Assembly: GCA_903862425.1 (NCBI GenBank)
Contig: CAIOYC010000009.1
Coordinates: 372,001-436,000, forward strand
DNA length: 64,000 nucleotides
From: an uncultured Caulobacterales bacterium
Lineage (GTDB): Bacteria; Pseudomonadota; Alphaproteobacteria; Caulobacterales; Caulobacteraceae
Reading direction: 5' to 3'
The notes below the pieces were generated by a model. The model worked only from the letters and a program-made list of their open reading frames with translations, made no database searches and was not told where the DNA came from. Shown here one piece after another: positions 19,154 through 27,205 of the stretch (the stretch's first letter is position 1; every line of letters starts with the position of its first letter). The translations under genes and the position numbers were made by a program.

Positions 19154-19867
19154 GTGGGAAGTCCGCATCGAAGGCCGCGCAGGTCAGTGCTGCAACAACC
19201 CAAGCCTGTTGTGCGACGCTGGGTCAGTCGAAAGGTCGGGCCCAAGGCAATGGCCCTAGTACGCAGATATATGCGTTGGAAGCTGCCCCGACAGGAGCGC
19301 GAGAGAAAAGCGGCGCTTGAAGCGGCTTTTAAAACAACCCTCTACTATGCCAAGAAAAATGAGTGTGGCCCGTTCCCGGCGACCTCAACGCTTTTCAATA
19401 TCGGGCTTTATTTGCTCATCGCAGAGCGAGACATCCAAGCTCTCAAAATTGATGCGCTCACGCATCCGGACGAATGGACCAGAAAGCTGAACGCTCGGAT
19501 TATTCTCCTCACCATCTACGAGTGGGATGCCGACAAGGTGTCAGGCAAAGCCCTGCGGGATGCGCTGGATCAGATTGACCCGCCCGACGACCTTAAGGCG
19601 GAAGCTATAGACGTTTTGCGCGGATTGCGGGCCGTTCAAGGTCGAGTAAAAAAGCAGTTTACTGTCGTGCGCAACACGGCAATCGCCCACCGCGACCCCA
19701 ACGTCCTCGCGCAATTTCGTGCTATCCAAGACCTAGACGTCATGGGGGTAATCAATGTCGCTGGCGATTTTTACTTTGAGGTAGGGCGTTTCGTCTCAGT
19801 ATTGACGAAGATCATGGGCCACAACAACAACCTGAGTTCGTTTCTTCGACAGTGGACGTCAAGGTAA
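19154..19867 (+). CDS. Hypothetical protein with HEPN-type RNxxxxH motif
   Basis: This 237-residue protein is mostly alpha-helical, with a basic N-terminus (RRPRR..., many Arg). Its clearest feature is the sequence VRNTAIAHRD at residues 172-181, an R-N-X4-H motif (R173, H179) like the active site of HEPN-domain RNases such as the AbiU2 and Swt1/LsoA-linked families. The codon use and GC content are lower than in the neighbouring genes, and it sits alone next to a DUF3885 gene. A GTG at 19154 is used because the open frame starts there with AAGG upstream; an internal ATG at 19250 would shorten it by 32 residues. No antitoxin partner is obvious, and a role in defence is only inference. Confidence 0.65.
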   Translation: MGSPHRRPRRSVLQQPKPVVRRWVSRKVGPKAMALVRRYMRWKLPRQERERKAALEAAFKTTLYYAKKNECGPFPATSTLFNIGLYLLIAERDIQALKIDALTHPDEWTRKLNARIILLTIYEWDADKVSGKALRDALDQIDPPDDLKAEAIDVLRGLRAVQGRVKKQFTVVRNTAIAHRDPNVLAQFRAIQDLDVMGVINVAGDFYFEVGRFVSVLTKIMGHNNNLSSFLRQWTSR

Positions 19868-20070
19868 CCACATCATAAGTCGACTTCAGCGGCCCACAAA
19901 TGCTGTTGCGCCCGACTTCCGGCAAACGGACTAAGGACCGCTAACCACCCTTAACCGAAAGTGGGAGGGTCCGCTCTAGGGCGCGTCGGCTGAAGGTCTG
20001 CAGACCGACACCTTTGTGAGGGCGCAAATGACCCATTGCAGACGTTTAGCCGGTCCGACTATGTTGGCTT

Positions 20071-20685
20071 ATGCCTATAACTCTAGGACCTAATTGGCAG
20101 ACTGGACTGTGGGCTTCGCAGTACAGCCTCCGTTTTGAACTCGGCACCGGCGGAAGCTACATCAATATGTTCACGTCGAGCTACGATCGTGCTCGACGAC
20201 TGGCGCGTGCTGCGTTGCCTACCGACCGGGTGACAGCCGTGATTGCCGCATATCCGCATCTTGATGTAGTAGTCGGTCGAGAGTGGCGGGGTTGGACTGA
20301 AGGAACTGCTTGGGAAATCCTTTCGGAAATGGGGGTTCCGACGGAGAAAACGAGTAAGTCTTGGTTGGGCTATTGGTGGCCCGGAGACGACGCTGACGAA
20401 GAAGCAAGTCAATGGGATCAGCGCGCCGTCTGCCTTCCTTGGGACCAAGTGGACATCCTAATCTGGAATCAGATTGCACACGAGATCGGTATCGGCCCCC
20501 AAGCACCAGTGATGACCAAGTTTGTCGATCTAGAGCGTGGGGTTGTGGTGAATGCATACGATGATCGCGGAATGGACATAACCGCTTTGGAAAAGTCTGC
20601 TCTCACACCACTGATGGCAGAGTTTGATGAGTGGCTTCTGGATTACGACCGGCCACGAATGGTTCTTACATTCGACCTAGATTAG
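20071..20685 (+). CDS. DUF3885 domain protein
   Basis: This 204-residue protein has a central SLRFELGTG motif early, an internal stretch ending in ITALEKSALTPLMAEFDEWLLDYDR, and no membrane segment. Both pieces are hallmarks of DUF3885, a family of unknown role that often sits in mobile or accessory regions. It is in the same low-GC segment as the HEPN-motif gene, 203 bases downstream, on the same strand, and before an intergenic stretch leading to the ketoacyl-ACP synthase. The start at ATG 20071 precedes MPITLGPNWQTG. Function is not known. Confidence 0.75.
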   Translation: MPITLGPNWQTGLWASQYSLRFELGTGGSYINMFTSSYDRARRLARAALPTDRVTAVIAAYPHLDVVVGREWRGWTEGTAWEILSEMGVPTEKTSKSWLGYWWPGDDADEEASQWDQRAVCLPWDQVDILIWNQIAHEIGIGPQAPVMTKFVDLERGVVVNAYDDRGMDITALEKSALTPLMAEFDEWLLDYDRPRMVLTFDLD

Positions 20686-20760
20686 TTTCCTTTCTCCACC
20701 CTTCTCAGACGTTTGGAATGTCCGCGAATCGTCGGTGTGGCTCGCCGTCTGATCGCCCGC

Positions 20761-21894
20761 CTACCGCTTCCTGACGAATACCGTGCCGGCCGAGTAGCCT
20801 GCGCCGAAGGAGCAGATCAGGCCAGTGTCGCCCGGCTGGAAGCCGGCCTGGGCGGTGTGGAAGGCGATGATCGAGCCGGCGGACGAGGTGTTGGCGTACT
20901 CGTCGAGGATGATCACGTTCTCCTCCGGCGTCGGGTCGCGGCCCAGCACCTTGCGGGCGATGAAGTCGTTCATGTTGATATTGGCCTGGTGCAGCCACAT
21001 GCGCTTCAGCTGGGTGGGGTCGAGCTTGAGATCGTGGGCGTGCTCCATGATCATGTCCGACACCATGGGCACCACTTCGCGGAACACCTTGCGGCCCTCC
21101 TGCACGAACAGCTTGTCGGTCCTGTCGTCGGTGATCTTGTCGCCTTCCGGCGCGGCGCGGTTCAGGAAGCCGAAGTTGTTGCGGATATTGTTGGAGAACT
21201 GGGTTTTCAGCCGCGTGCCGAGGATGTCCCAGCCGCCGTGTTCAGGGGCTTCTTCGGCGCGCTCCACGATCACCGCGGTGGCCACGTCGCCGAAGATGAA
21301 GTGGCTGTCGCGGTCACGGAAGTTCAGGTGGCCCGAACAGATCTCCGGATTGACCATCAGCACCGCGCGGGCCGATCCCGTCGCCACATAGTCCGCCGCC
21401 GTCTTGATGCCGAAGGTGGCGGAAGAGCACGCAACATTCATGTCGAACGCGAAGCCGTCGATGCCGAGCGCCTGCTGCACCTCGATGGCCATGGCCGGAT
21501 AGGCGCGCTGCATGTTGGAGGCGGCGCACAGCACCGCGCCGATCTGCGACGCCGGCTTGCCCCAGGCTTCGATGGCCTGGCGCGCGGCGATCACCGCCAT
21601 CTCGGCCAGCACCGACAGCTCGTCGTTGCCGCGCTCGGGAATGACCGGACGCATGATGTCCGGATCGATCAGGCCCGACTTGTCGATCACGTGGCGCGAC
21701 TTGATGCCCGAGGCCTTGACGATGAACTCGGGCGAGGACGGCGCCAGCGCGGTGACCTCGCCGGCGGCGATGGCCTCGGCGTGGGCGGCGTTGAAGCGCT
21801 CCACATAGGCGTTGAAGGTCTCGACCAGTTCCTCGTTGGAGAGGGTTTCCGGAGGGGTGTAGAGGCCGGTAGCGGCGATGACGGCGTGATGCAA
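20761..21894 (-). CDS. Beta-ketoacyl-ACP synthase III-like protein (FabH family)
   Basis: This 377-residue thiolase-fold enzyme is longer than Escherichia coli FabH. The catalytic triad is intact: Cys156 in NVACSSATFG, His302 in WLHQANINMNDF, and Asn335 in EYANTSSAG. The family condenses an acyl-CoA with malonyl-ACP to start fatty acid or related chains. A TTG at 21894 is used because GAAGGA lies at a proper distance upstream and relatives start with MHHAVIAATGLYTP. The product could be a fatty acid starter or a special lipid; the larger size argues for a variant rather than the housekeeping FabH. It is divergent from the outer-membrane barrel gene. Confidence 0.9.
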   Translation of the reverse strand: MHHAVIAATGLYTPPETLSNEELVETFNAYVERFNAAHAEAIAAGEVTALAPSSPEFIVKASGIKSRHVIDKSGLIDPDIMRPVIPERGNDELSVLAEMAVIAARQAIEAWGKPASQIGAVLCAASNMQRAYPAMAIEVQQALGIDGFAFDMNVACSSATFGIKTAADYVATGSARAVLMVNPEICSGHLNFRDRDSHFIFGDVATAVIVERAEEAPEHGGWDILGTRLKTQFSNNIRNNFGFLNRAAPEGDKITDDRTDKLFVQEGRKVFREVVPMVSDMIMEHAHDLKLDPTQLKRMWLHQANINMNDFIARKVLGRDPTPEENVIILDEYANTSSAGSIIAFHTAQAGFQPGDTGLICSFGAGYSAGTVFVRKR

Positions 21895-22261
21895 AGCGGT
21901 CCTTCAGCCCACGCTCGCGGTCCAGAATCGACGCGGCGGGTCTTCTTCGTTGCGATTTGCAGGACTTAGCACGCCAAATGCGGGGTGCGAACCACATGAA
22001 CGCCGCAGGGGATCGGAGTCGCCCGCATTAGCTCATGCGCCCGAAATGCGGCCCCTGAACGCGGTGGCGTAACGATTCCGCCGGGTCGCCGCCGGGCTCG
22101 CGCCGCATTGTTCATCCGCGCGCCGCGTTCTCGCCCAAACCTGTGACGCGATAGCAGCAGTCGGGCGCAAGTGGCTGCACGATAAGGCTTTTATGTGCAA
22201 CGGATCGAACAGCTGGGCCATTGTCTGCGGGGGCTGTTCTTATCGTGTGGAGTAAATTCTG
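21895..22261. promoter_or_regulatory. Divergent intergenic region with repeated AATGCGG sites
   Basis: This is a 367-base gap between divergent genes. Four copies of AATGCGG (or its complement CCGCATT) occur: 21977-21983, 22023-22029, 22045-22051 and 22103-22109; the second and third form an inverted repeat. A GTGGAG ribosome site lies just before the ATG of the outer-membrane barrel at 22262. No open frame here looks like a real gene. No promoter boxes can be assigned with confidence. Confidence 0.35.
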
Positions 22262-22840
22262 ATGAACCGCCTTATCCTCCCCTCCGTCGCCTCTCTGGCT
22301 GCCGGGGCCGCCCTGTTCGTCGCCGCCGTTCCCGCCTTCGCCCAGGACAACGCGCCGACCCATGCGCCGACGGCCGCCTGGTGGCAGCCGACCGATGTCT
22401 ACACCTCCCTTGGCTATACGGGGATCAACCAGGGCTCGGGTTATGACGACCATATCGGCGCCGTGACCGGCCGGGTGGACGCCCGCTACGGCAAGTATTT
22501 CGGCCTCGAAGGCGAGCTCTCGGGCGGCGTGGTCGGCGACCACGCGTCCAGCGGCCTCAACACCCGGCTAGACCACCAGTACGCCGCCTATGCGGTGGGC
22601 TACCTGCCGGTGATGCGTAACGCCGACCTGTTCGTGCGTGTGGGCTATGGCGACTCCAAGGTGCGCTATCAGGGAACCGGCGGCTATTCGCTGAACACCG
22701 AAAGCTTCAACTATGGTGCGGGCGGGCAGTACTTCTTCACCGCCCATGACGGTATCCGCGCCGAGTACACCCGCCAGGAATCCAACGACATCGGCCCCAA
22801 CGCCGACACCATGTCGGTCAGCTGGGTGCACAAGTTCTAA
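22262..22840 (+). CDS. Outer-membrane beta-barrel protein
   Basis: This 192-residue protein begins with a Sec signal peptide (cleavage about AFA-QDN, near residue 28) and ends in a C-terminal Phe (SVSWVHKF), as outer-membrane barrels do. The mature part shows alternating hydrophobic and polar residues with aromatic girdles: YTSLGYTGINQG, YGKYFGLEGELSGG, DLFVRVGYGD, FNYGAGGQYFF. It looks like an eight-strand OmpA/opacity-type barrel of small size. Its role (pore, adhesion or structural) is unknown. It is followed by a hairpin at 22856-22881 and is divergent from the ketoacyl-ACP synthase gene. Confidence 0.85.
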   Translation: MNRLILPSVASLAAGAALFVAAVPAFAQDNAPTHAPTAAWWQPTDVYTSLGYTGINQGSGYDDHIGAVTGRVDARYGKYFGLEGELSGGVVGDHASSGLNTRLDHQYAAYAVGYLPVMRNADLFVRVGYGDSKVRYQGTGGYSLNTESFNYGAGGQYFFTAHDGIRAEYTRQESNDIGPNADTMSVSWVHKF

Positions 22841-22855
22841 GACCCGTTGCGTAAA

Positions 22856-22881
22856 GCCCTCTCCCCAACCGGGGGGAGGGC
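22856..22881 (+). terminator. GC-rich hairpin after the outer-membrane barrel gene
   Basis: GCCCTCTCCCC and GGGGGGAGGGC pair over 11 bases (one G-T wobble) with an AACC loop, 15 bases after the barrel's stop codon. No T run follows. It may end or stabilise the barrel transcript, or it may be a small relative of the CCCTTCCCCC-type intergenic palindromes seen elsewhere in this window. Confidence 0.45.
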
Positions 22882-22930
22882 GGCAGCCCATCTTGACGCC
22901 GGCGTCACTGGGGACGACGCTGCGCGTGGC

Positions 22931-23335
22931 ATGACCCCGGCCTATATCATCCAGACCCTCGTCTCGTTCCTCGCCATCCTGATGCTCGTGGGTATCGCCT
23001 GGTGGGCGAAGATCGCGCGCCATGCGCCGGATTTGGACGAGGCCAGCGCGCGCGCCCTGATCGCTGACGAGTTTCCAGACCATGCGGTTGGCGCGGTGTG
23101 GGTCGCCGCCGACCATCGTTCCGCCCTGGCCCGCTCGGGCGACGAGGCGCTGATCGTCTATCGTGCGGGCGATGGCTATGTGGCGCGGTCCACACCTTGG
23201 GTCAGGCTGGCCGAGGGCCGGCCGGGCAAGGGCGGGGTGGCGCTGAAGCTTGCCGATTTCACCGCCCCGCGCGCCCGCTTCACCCTGGCCGAGGGGGCGA
23301 CATGGCCGCCCGCCAGCCTGGGAGATGCGCCATGA
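22931..23335 (+). CDS. Hypothetical membrane-anchored protein
   Basis: This 134-residue protein has one membrane helix near the N-terminus (MTPAYIIQTLVSFLAILMLV) and a soluble domain with no recognised family. An open frame begins earlier, but the ATG at 22931 starts directly on the membrane helix and is preferred. Its last codons overlap the start of the fatty acid hydroxylase gene (ATGA at 23332-23335), so translation is probably coupled, and the product may support that enzyme. Composition is normal for the region. Confidence 0.65.
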   Translation: MTPAYIIQTLVSFLAILMLVGIAWWAKIARHAPDLDEASARALIADEFPDHAVGAVWVAADHRSALARSGDEALIVYRAGDGYVARSTPWVRLAEGRPGKGGVALKLADFTAPRARFTLAEGATWPPASLGDAP

Positions 23336-24267
23336 AGATCGACCTGATCACCCTCGCCACGCCCTTCTTCATCCTGGCGGTGATCCTGGAGATCGTGCTG
23401 GCGCGCTTCGCCAGGACCACGACCCACTACGAGGCGAAGGATACCATGACATCCCTCGGCATGGGGCTGGGCTCGCAGGTGTTCGGTCTGCTGACCGCCG
23501 GGCTGGTGATCGCCGCGACCCTGTGGGTCTGGCAGCACCGCATCTTCACCATCCCCATGACGGCGTGGTGGGCGTGGGTGGCGATCTTCTTCCTGGAGGA
23601 TCTCGTCTATTACTGGTTCCACCGGCTCAGCCACGAGCGGCGCTTTTGGTGGGCGGCGCACGTGAACCATCACTCCTCGCAGCACTATAACCTCTCCACG
23701 GCGCTCAGGCAGACCTGGACCGGCGGGGTGAACGGCAGCTGGCTGCTGTGGCTGCCCCTCGCCTTTGTGGGCTTTCCGCCGCCGATGATCGCCATCGAGA
23801 AGTCGGTCAGCCTGATCTACCAGTTCTGGATCCATACCGAGGCGATCCGCCGGCTGCCCACACCGCTCGAATACGTGCTCAACACGCCCTCGCATCACCG
23901 GGTGCATCACGCCCGCAACCCGCGCTATCTCGACAGCAACTATGCGGGCATTCTAATCGTCTGGGACCGTATGTTCGGCACCTTCGTGGCCGAGGACGAG
24001 GCGGAGCCGCCGCGCTATGGCATCGTCAAGAACCTCGGCGATTTCAACATCATCCGAGCGGCGTTTCACGAGTGGGTCGGCATCGCCCAGGACATCGCCC
24101 GCGACCCGCGTCACACCCTGGGCTACCTGTTCGGCCCGCCCGGCTGGAGCCCCGACGGCTCACGCCAGACCTCCGACCAGATCAAGGCGGCATGGCGGGC
24201 GCGTCAGCCTTCGCTCGCGAGCGGTAGCGACAATCCCATAGCCCCCCGCGCGGCTTCGCGGCGGTAG
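23332..24267 (+). CDS. Sterol desaturase / fatty acid hydroxylase family protein
   Basis: This 311-residue integral membrane protein has the three His clusters of the non-haem di-iron fatty acid hydroxylase superfamily: HRLSH near residue 97, HVNHH near 110, and HHRVHH near 187. Such enzymes hydroxylate or desaturate lipids using O2. The substrate could be a fatty acid, a carotenoid or another lipid. The start ATG at 23332 overlaps the end of the preceding hypothetical gene. The 3' end overlaps the convergent Nudix-type gene by 64 bases, which is unusually long. Confidence 0.9.
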   Translation: MKIDLITLATPFFILAVILEIVLARFARTTTHYEAKDTMTSLGMGLGSQVFGLLTAGLVIAATLWVWQHRIFTIPMTAWWAWVAIFFLEDLVYYWFHRLSHERRFWWAAHVNHHSSQHYNLSTALRQTWTGGVNGSWLLWLPLAFVGFPPPMIAIEKSVSLIYQFWIHTEAIRRLPTPLEYVLNTPSHHRVHHARNPRYLDSNYAGILIVWDRMFGTFVAEDEAEPPRYGIVKNLGDFNIIRAAFHEWVGIAQDIARDPRHTLGYLFGPPGWSPDGSRQTSDQIKAAWRARQPSLASGSDNPIAPRAASRR

Positions 24268-25211
24268 CGGAACAGTTCGGCGGGGCGCCCGCCCGTCTCG
24301 GTGCGTTGACGGCCCAGGCCCTCGACCAGGCCGATGCGCTCGACCATGCGGCGGAAGTTCTGCTTGTGCAGGCGCACGCCGGAGATGGCTTCCACCGCCT
24401 GCTGCAGGTCGTAAAGGGTGAAGGCCTCGGGCATCAGTTCGAACACCACCGGGCGGTACTTCAGCTTGCCGCGTAGACGCCCGAGGGCGGTGGCCAGGAT
24501 GCGGCGGTGGTCCGACATCATGGGGCGGCCGAACACGTCCTGGAAGCGGGACGGTTCAGGCAGGTCCACCCCTTCGGCCCGGCCCCGGTCGCGCGCCGCC
24601 TCGGCCGCCAACCCGGCTTCGTACAGCAGCTCGTAGCGGTCCAGCACCCGCTCCTCGTTCCACGGCCCGGCGCCGTTCAGCGCGAAGAGGTCACGGGCAC
24701 GGCCGAGGCGCTCGGCATTGGCGCCGGCCCAGGCGGCGAGGGCGGGGGCGATCTGCGCCTCGATCACCGGCGGGCGGCCCTTGCGCCAGTCCTCCCACGG
24801 GAAATATCGCGTCCAGGGACGCCAGGCGGCCGCGGCTTCCGTACCGTCCTCCGCCTCCGGGGTGAGGGCGAGATAACCCACAGAGACCATGCGCGCACCG
24901 CGGTCGGCCTCCACCGCGCCGAGGTCGGCGAGGGGGGCGTCGCGGCCGAGATCGCCGAAGGTATAGAGCTGCTCCACGTAGCCAAGCCGGAACCCGGTCT
25001 GGGCTGTCACGAAGGCGCGCAACGCAAGCTCGAAGGTGCGGTCGGCGGCGGGGTCGAAGGGGCCGAACGGCAGGCCCCGCAGGTCGGAGGCGCGATGCGT
25101 GCGCACGTCTTCCGGCCGCACGGTCAGCACCTGCAGTTCGCCGCCGCGCATGGCCGTGACCACCGCCGACAGCCCGATGACGATTGGCCTGCTGATGGGT
25201 GGCCTGCTCAT
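24204..25211 (-). CDS. Nudix-fold transcriptional regulator with winged-helix domain (NrtR-like)
   Basis: This 335-residue protein has an N-terminal Nudix fold (residues about 1-170) and a C-terminal winged-helix region (FTLYDLQQAVEAISGVRLH, FRRMVERIGLVEGLG, GGRPAELFRYRRE), the domain pair of NrtR-type NAD-pathway regulators. The Nudix box is degraded: the expected REUXEEXGU Glu residues are replaced in RAFVTAQTGF, so hydrolase activity is unlikely. The ATG at 25211 overlaps the stop of the HD hydrolase gene (ATGA), so the two are translationally coupled. The DNA target and ligand cannot be read here; NAD metabolites are the family's known ligands. Confidence 0.85.
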   Translation of the reverse strand: MSRPPISRPIVIGLSAVVTAMRGGELQVLTVRPEDVRTHRASDLRGLPFGPFDPAADRTFELALRAFVTAQTGFRLGYVEQLYTFGDLGRDAPLADLGAVEADRGARMVSVGYLALTPEAEDGTEAAAAWRPWTRYFPWEDWRKGRPPVIEAQIAPALAAWAGANAERLGRARDLFALNGAGPWNEERVLDRYELLYEAGLAAEAARDRGRAEGVDLPEPSRFQDVFGRPMMSDHRRILATALGRLRGKLKYRPVVFELMPEAFTLYDLQQAVEAISGVRLHKQNFRRMVERIGLVEGLGRQRTETGGRPAELFRYRREAARGAMGLSLPLASEG

Positions 25212-25894
25212 TCGGTGTCGTGGGCGAGGGCATGCGGCTCTCCGCCCGTGGCCTCGCTGAGTGTGTGGAAACGCTGCAGGTAGCGGGCCTGGGCGGGAAA
25301 GGGCGCCAAAGGGTCGATGGTCAGGGCGTAGCCCTTGGGCGGCTTGCCGAAGAAGCCTTCGGACTCGGCCACGGTGAACCCGGCCAGCTGCACCGCCTCG
25401 AAATAGGCGCAGGCGCGGTCGGCCTGCTTGATCAGCGCCTTGATCTCCGCGGGCGTGTCGGGCGGCAGGCCGAAACGGATGTGGATGGCCCGCTCGAGCC
25501 GCGCCTCGAACGCCTTGTAATCGTAGCCGAGGGCCGCCTTGAAGGGCGAGATCATATCGCCGATCACGTATTCGGCCGCGTCGTGCAGCAGGGCCGCCAG
25601 CCGCCACTTTGGATCGAGGCCCGGCTGGATGTGGGCGCAGATCTCTTCCACCACCACGCTGTGCTGGGCGACGGAGAAGGCGTGTTCGCCCACAGTCTGC
25701 CCGTTCCAGCGCGCCACGCGCGCCAGGCCGTGGGCGATATCCTCCACCTCGATATCGAGCGGCGAGGGATCGAGCAGGTCGAGCCGGCGGCCGGACAGCA
25801 TGCGTTGCCAGGCCCGCGGCGGACCTTTGGGCGCGCCCTTCGCATGCCGACCTTTGCTTTGCAGCCCTTTGCCCACCTTCGGCGTTCTCCACAC
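25208..25894 (-). CDS. HD-domain hydrolase (YfbR-like)
   Basis: This 228-residue protein carries the metal-binding HD pattern: HSVVVEE, then LLHDAAEYVIGDMISPFK near residue 101, and a distal D (ADRACAYFE). Relatives such as YfbR are 5'-nucleotidases for deoxyribonucleoside monophosphates, so a nucleotide substrate is likely. A GTG at 25894 is used; the stretch before RAWQRMLSGRR could be shorter, and an ATG at 25801 would drop 31 residues, so the start is uncertain. Its end overlaps the Nudix-type regulator. Together they suggest a small operon in nucleotide or NAD metabolism. Confidence 0.85.
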   Translation of the reverse strand: MWRTPKVGKGLQSKGRHAKGAPKGPPRAWQRMLSGRRLDLLDPSPLDIEVEDIAHGLARVARWNGQTVGEHAFSVAQHSVVVEEICAHIQPGLDPKWRLAALLHDAAEYVIGDMISPFKAALGYDYKAFEARLERAIHIRFGLPPDTPAEIKALIKQADRACAYFEAVQLAGFTVAESEGFFGKPPKGYALTIDPLAPFPAQARYLQRFHTLSEATGGEPHALAHDTE

Positions 25895-25981
25895 AGATAC
25901 GCTTTGCAGTGACCCATCGTTTGCGGAAGATCAACGCGCCAACCGGGCGAAGAGGTCACAGATCAAGGCGAGGAGACGAAG

Positions 25982-26809
25982 ATGAGCTGGGCAAGGATCA
26001 TGGCGCCGCTGTCGGGCGCGCCGTCGGATGCCGCGGCGCTGATCGCTGCGCGAGCGCTGGCTGCGCCGTTCGAGGCGGAGCTGGCGGCGGTGTTCGCCCC
26101 CGCCGACGCCGCCGACCTCATGCCCTGGATGGGCGAGGGCTTCATGGGCGGAGTGCAGGTGGCGGCGCTGGACAGCCTGAAGGAGGCCGCCTCCGAAGCC
26201 GAGCGACACGCCCGCACCCATTTCGCCGCGGCCCCCTATGCCCACGCCCAATTCCTGCCCCTCGGCAGCCCGGTAGCCATCGAACTGGCGATGGAGGCGC
26301 GCCTATCGGACGTCGTGGTGTTCGGCGCGGATGCCGCGCGCGGACGCGGTCCGCTGGTCGAGCCGTTCCAGCAGGTGCTGATGGAGGAGCGGCGTCCGGT
26401 GCTGATCGCCCGCGGCGAACCCTCGCTCGACGACACGGTGGCGGTGGCCTGGGATGGTGGGCGCGAGGCGACCCGCTCGGCCCGCATCGCCGCGCCCTGG
26501 CTGGCCAAGGCCAGGCGGGTGGTGATCCTGGCCGCTCCCGACGCCACGCCGCGCGAGTTCGATCCGGCGCGGATGAAAACCCTGTTCGCCCAGCGCGGCG
26601 TGACCACCGAAATCGAGGTGATCGGCAAGGAAGGCGCATCGTCCGGCGAGCCGGGGCCCATGCTGCTGGCTGCCTGCAAAAGCGTGGGCGCCCGCATGCT
26701 GGTCGCCGGCGCGTTCGGACACCCGCGTTTCCAGCAGTTCATTTTCGGCGGGACGACCAAGCACCTGATGCAGGCCGACGACGGCCCGTCCCTGTTCCTG
26801 ACGCACTAG
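25982..26809 (+). CDS. Universal stress protein family protein (tandem UspA)
   Basis: This 275-residue cytoplasmic protein has two UspA-like halves. The second half ends in the typical LVAGAFGHPRFQQFIFGGTTKHLM, close to the G-x2-G-x9-G-S/T ATP-binding signature, while the first half is more divergent. Such proteins protect cells during growth arrest and oxidative stress. A good ribosome site (GAGGAG, seven bases before the ATG) supports the start. It is divergent from the HD/Nudix pair and is followed, after a short gap, by a small conserved hypothetical gene. Confidence 0.85.
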   Translation: MSWARIMAPLSGAPSDAAALIAARALAAPFEAELAAVFAPADAADLMPWMGEGFMGGVQVAALDSLKEAASEAERHARTHFAAAPYAHAQFLPLGSPVAIELAMEARLSDVVVFGADAARGRGPLVEPFQQVLMEERRPVLIARGEPSLDDTVAVAWDGGREATRSARIAAPWLAKARRVVILAAPDATPREFDPARMKTLFAQRGVTTEIEVIGKEGASSGEPGPMLLAACKSVGARMLVAGAFGHPRFQQFIFGGTTKHLMQADDGPSLFLTH

Positions 26810-26839
26810 AGTCCTCACCCATTAGAGTTGGAGTTTGAA

Positions 26840-27205
26840 ATGAGCCTGTCCCGCATTGTCATGCGCCTCGCCCGCAATCCCGGCACCGAGTTCGCCGATG
26901 GCGACGATCATCGCGGCTATACCCTGACCGCGCCCCTGACCGACGACGGCAGGATCGACGAGACCGCGCTGAAGGGCATCAAGGGCGGGGCCCAGGTGCG
27001 TCACTTCCTGCCCGACGAGGATGCGGTGGAAGGCAAGCTCGGTCGCAAGGGCGAGCGCTGGTTCTTCGACTTCGGCGACGATGAGGGCGAGCCGCTCTAC
27101 AAGCTGGGTGATCACAAGTTCGCCATCGGCGAGTACCTCAGCATCACCGACGAGGACGGTCGCCTGCTGACCTACAAGGTCACCGACATCGCACCGGTGA
27201 ACTGA
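26840..27205 (+). CDS. Conserved hypothetical protein
   Basis: This 121-residue soluble acidic protein has no motif that I can assign to a family. Sequences like it (RIVMRLARNPGTEFADGDD, then ..RHFLPDEDAVEG) look familiar from other alphaproteobacteria, but no function is known to me. The ATG at 26840 has GGAG seven bases upstream; a TTG at 26828 in frame is less likely. Its stop codon abuts the stop of the convergent GMC oxidoreductase gene with no gap. Codon use is normal for the region. Confidence 0.7.
   Translation: MSLSRIVMRLARNPGTEFADGDDHRGYTLTAPLTDDGRIDETALKGIKGGAQVRHFLPDEDAVEGKLGRKGERWFFDFGDDEGEPLYKLGDHKFAIGEYLSITDEDGRLLTYKVTDIAPVN

Noticed and set aside
20713-21969. 418-codon plus-strand frame opposite the ketoacyl-ACP synthase gene
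   Set aside because: The minus strand has the full Cys-His-Asn triad of a FabH-type enzyme. The plus frame is low-complexity and has no family features.
25212-25934. Upstream part of the long minus frame that contains the Nudix-type regulator
   Set aside because: This part is out of frame with the HD hydrolase that fills the region. The regulator starts at 25211, where its ATG overlaps the HD gene stop.
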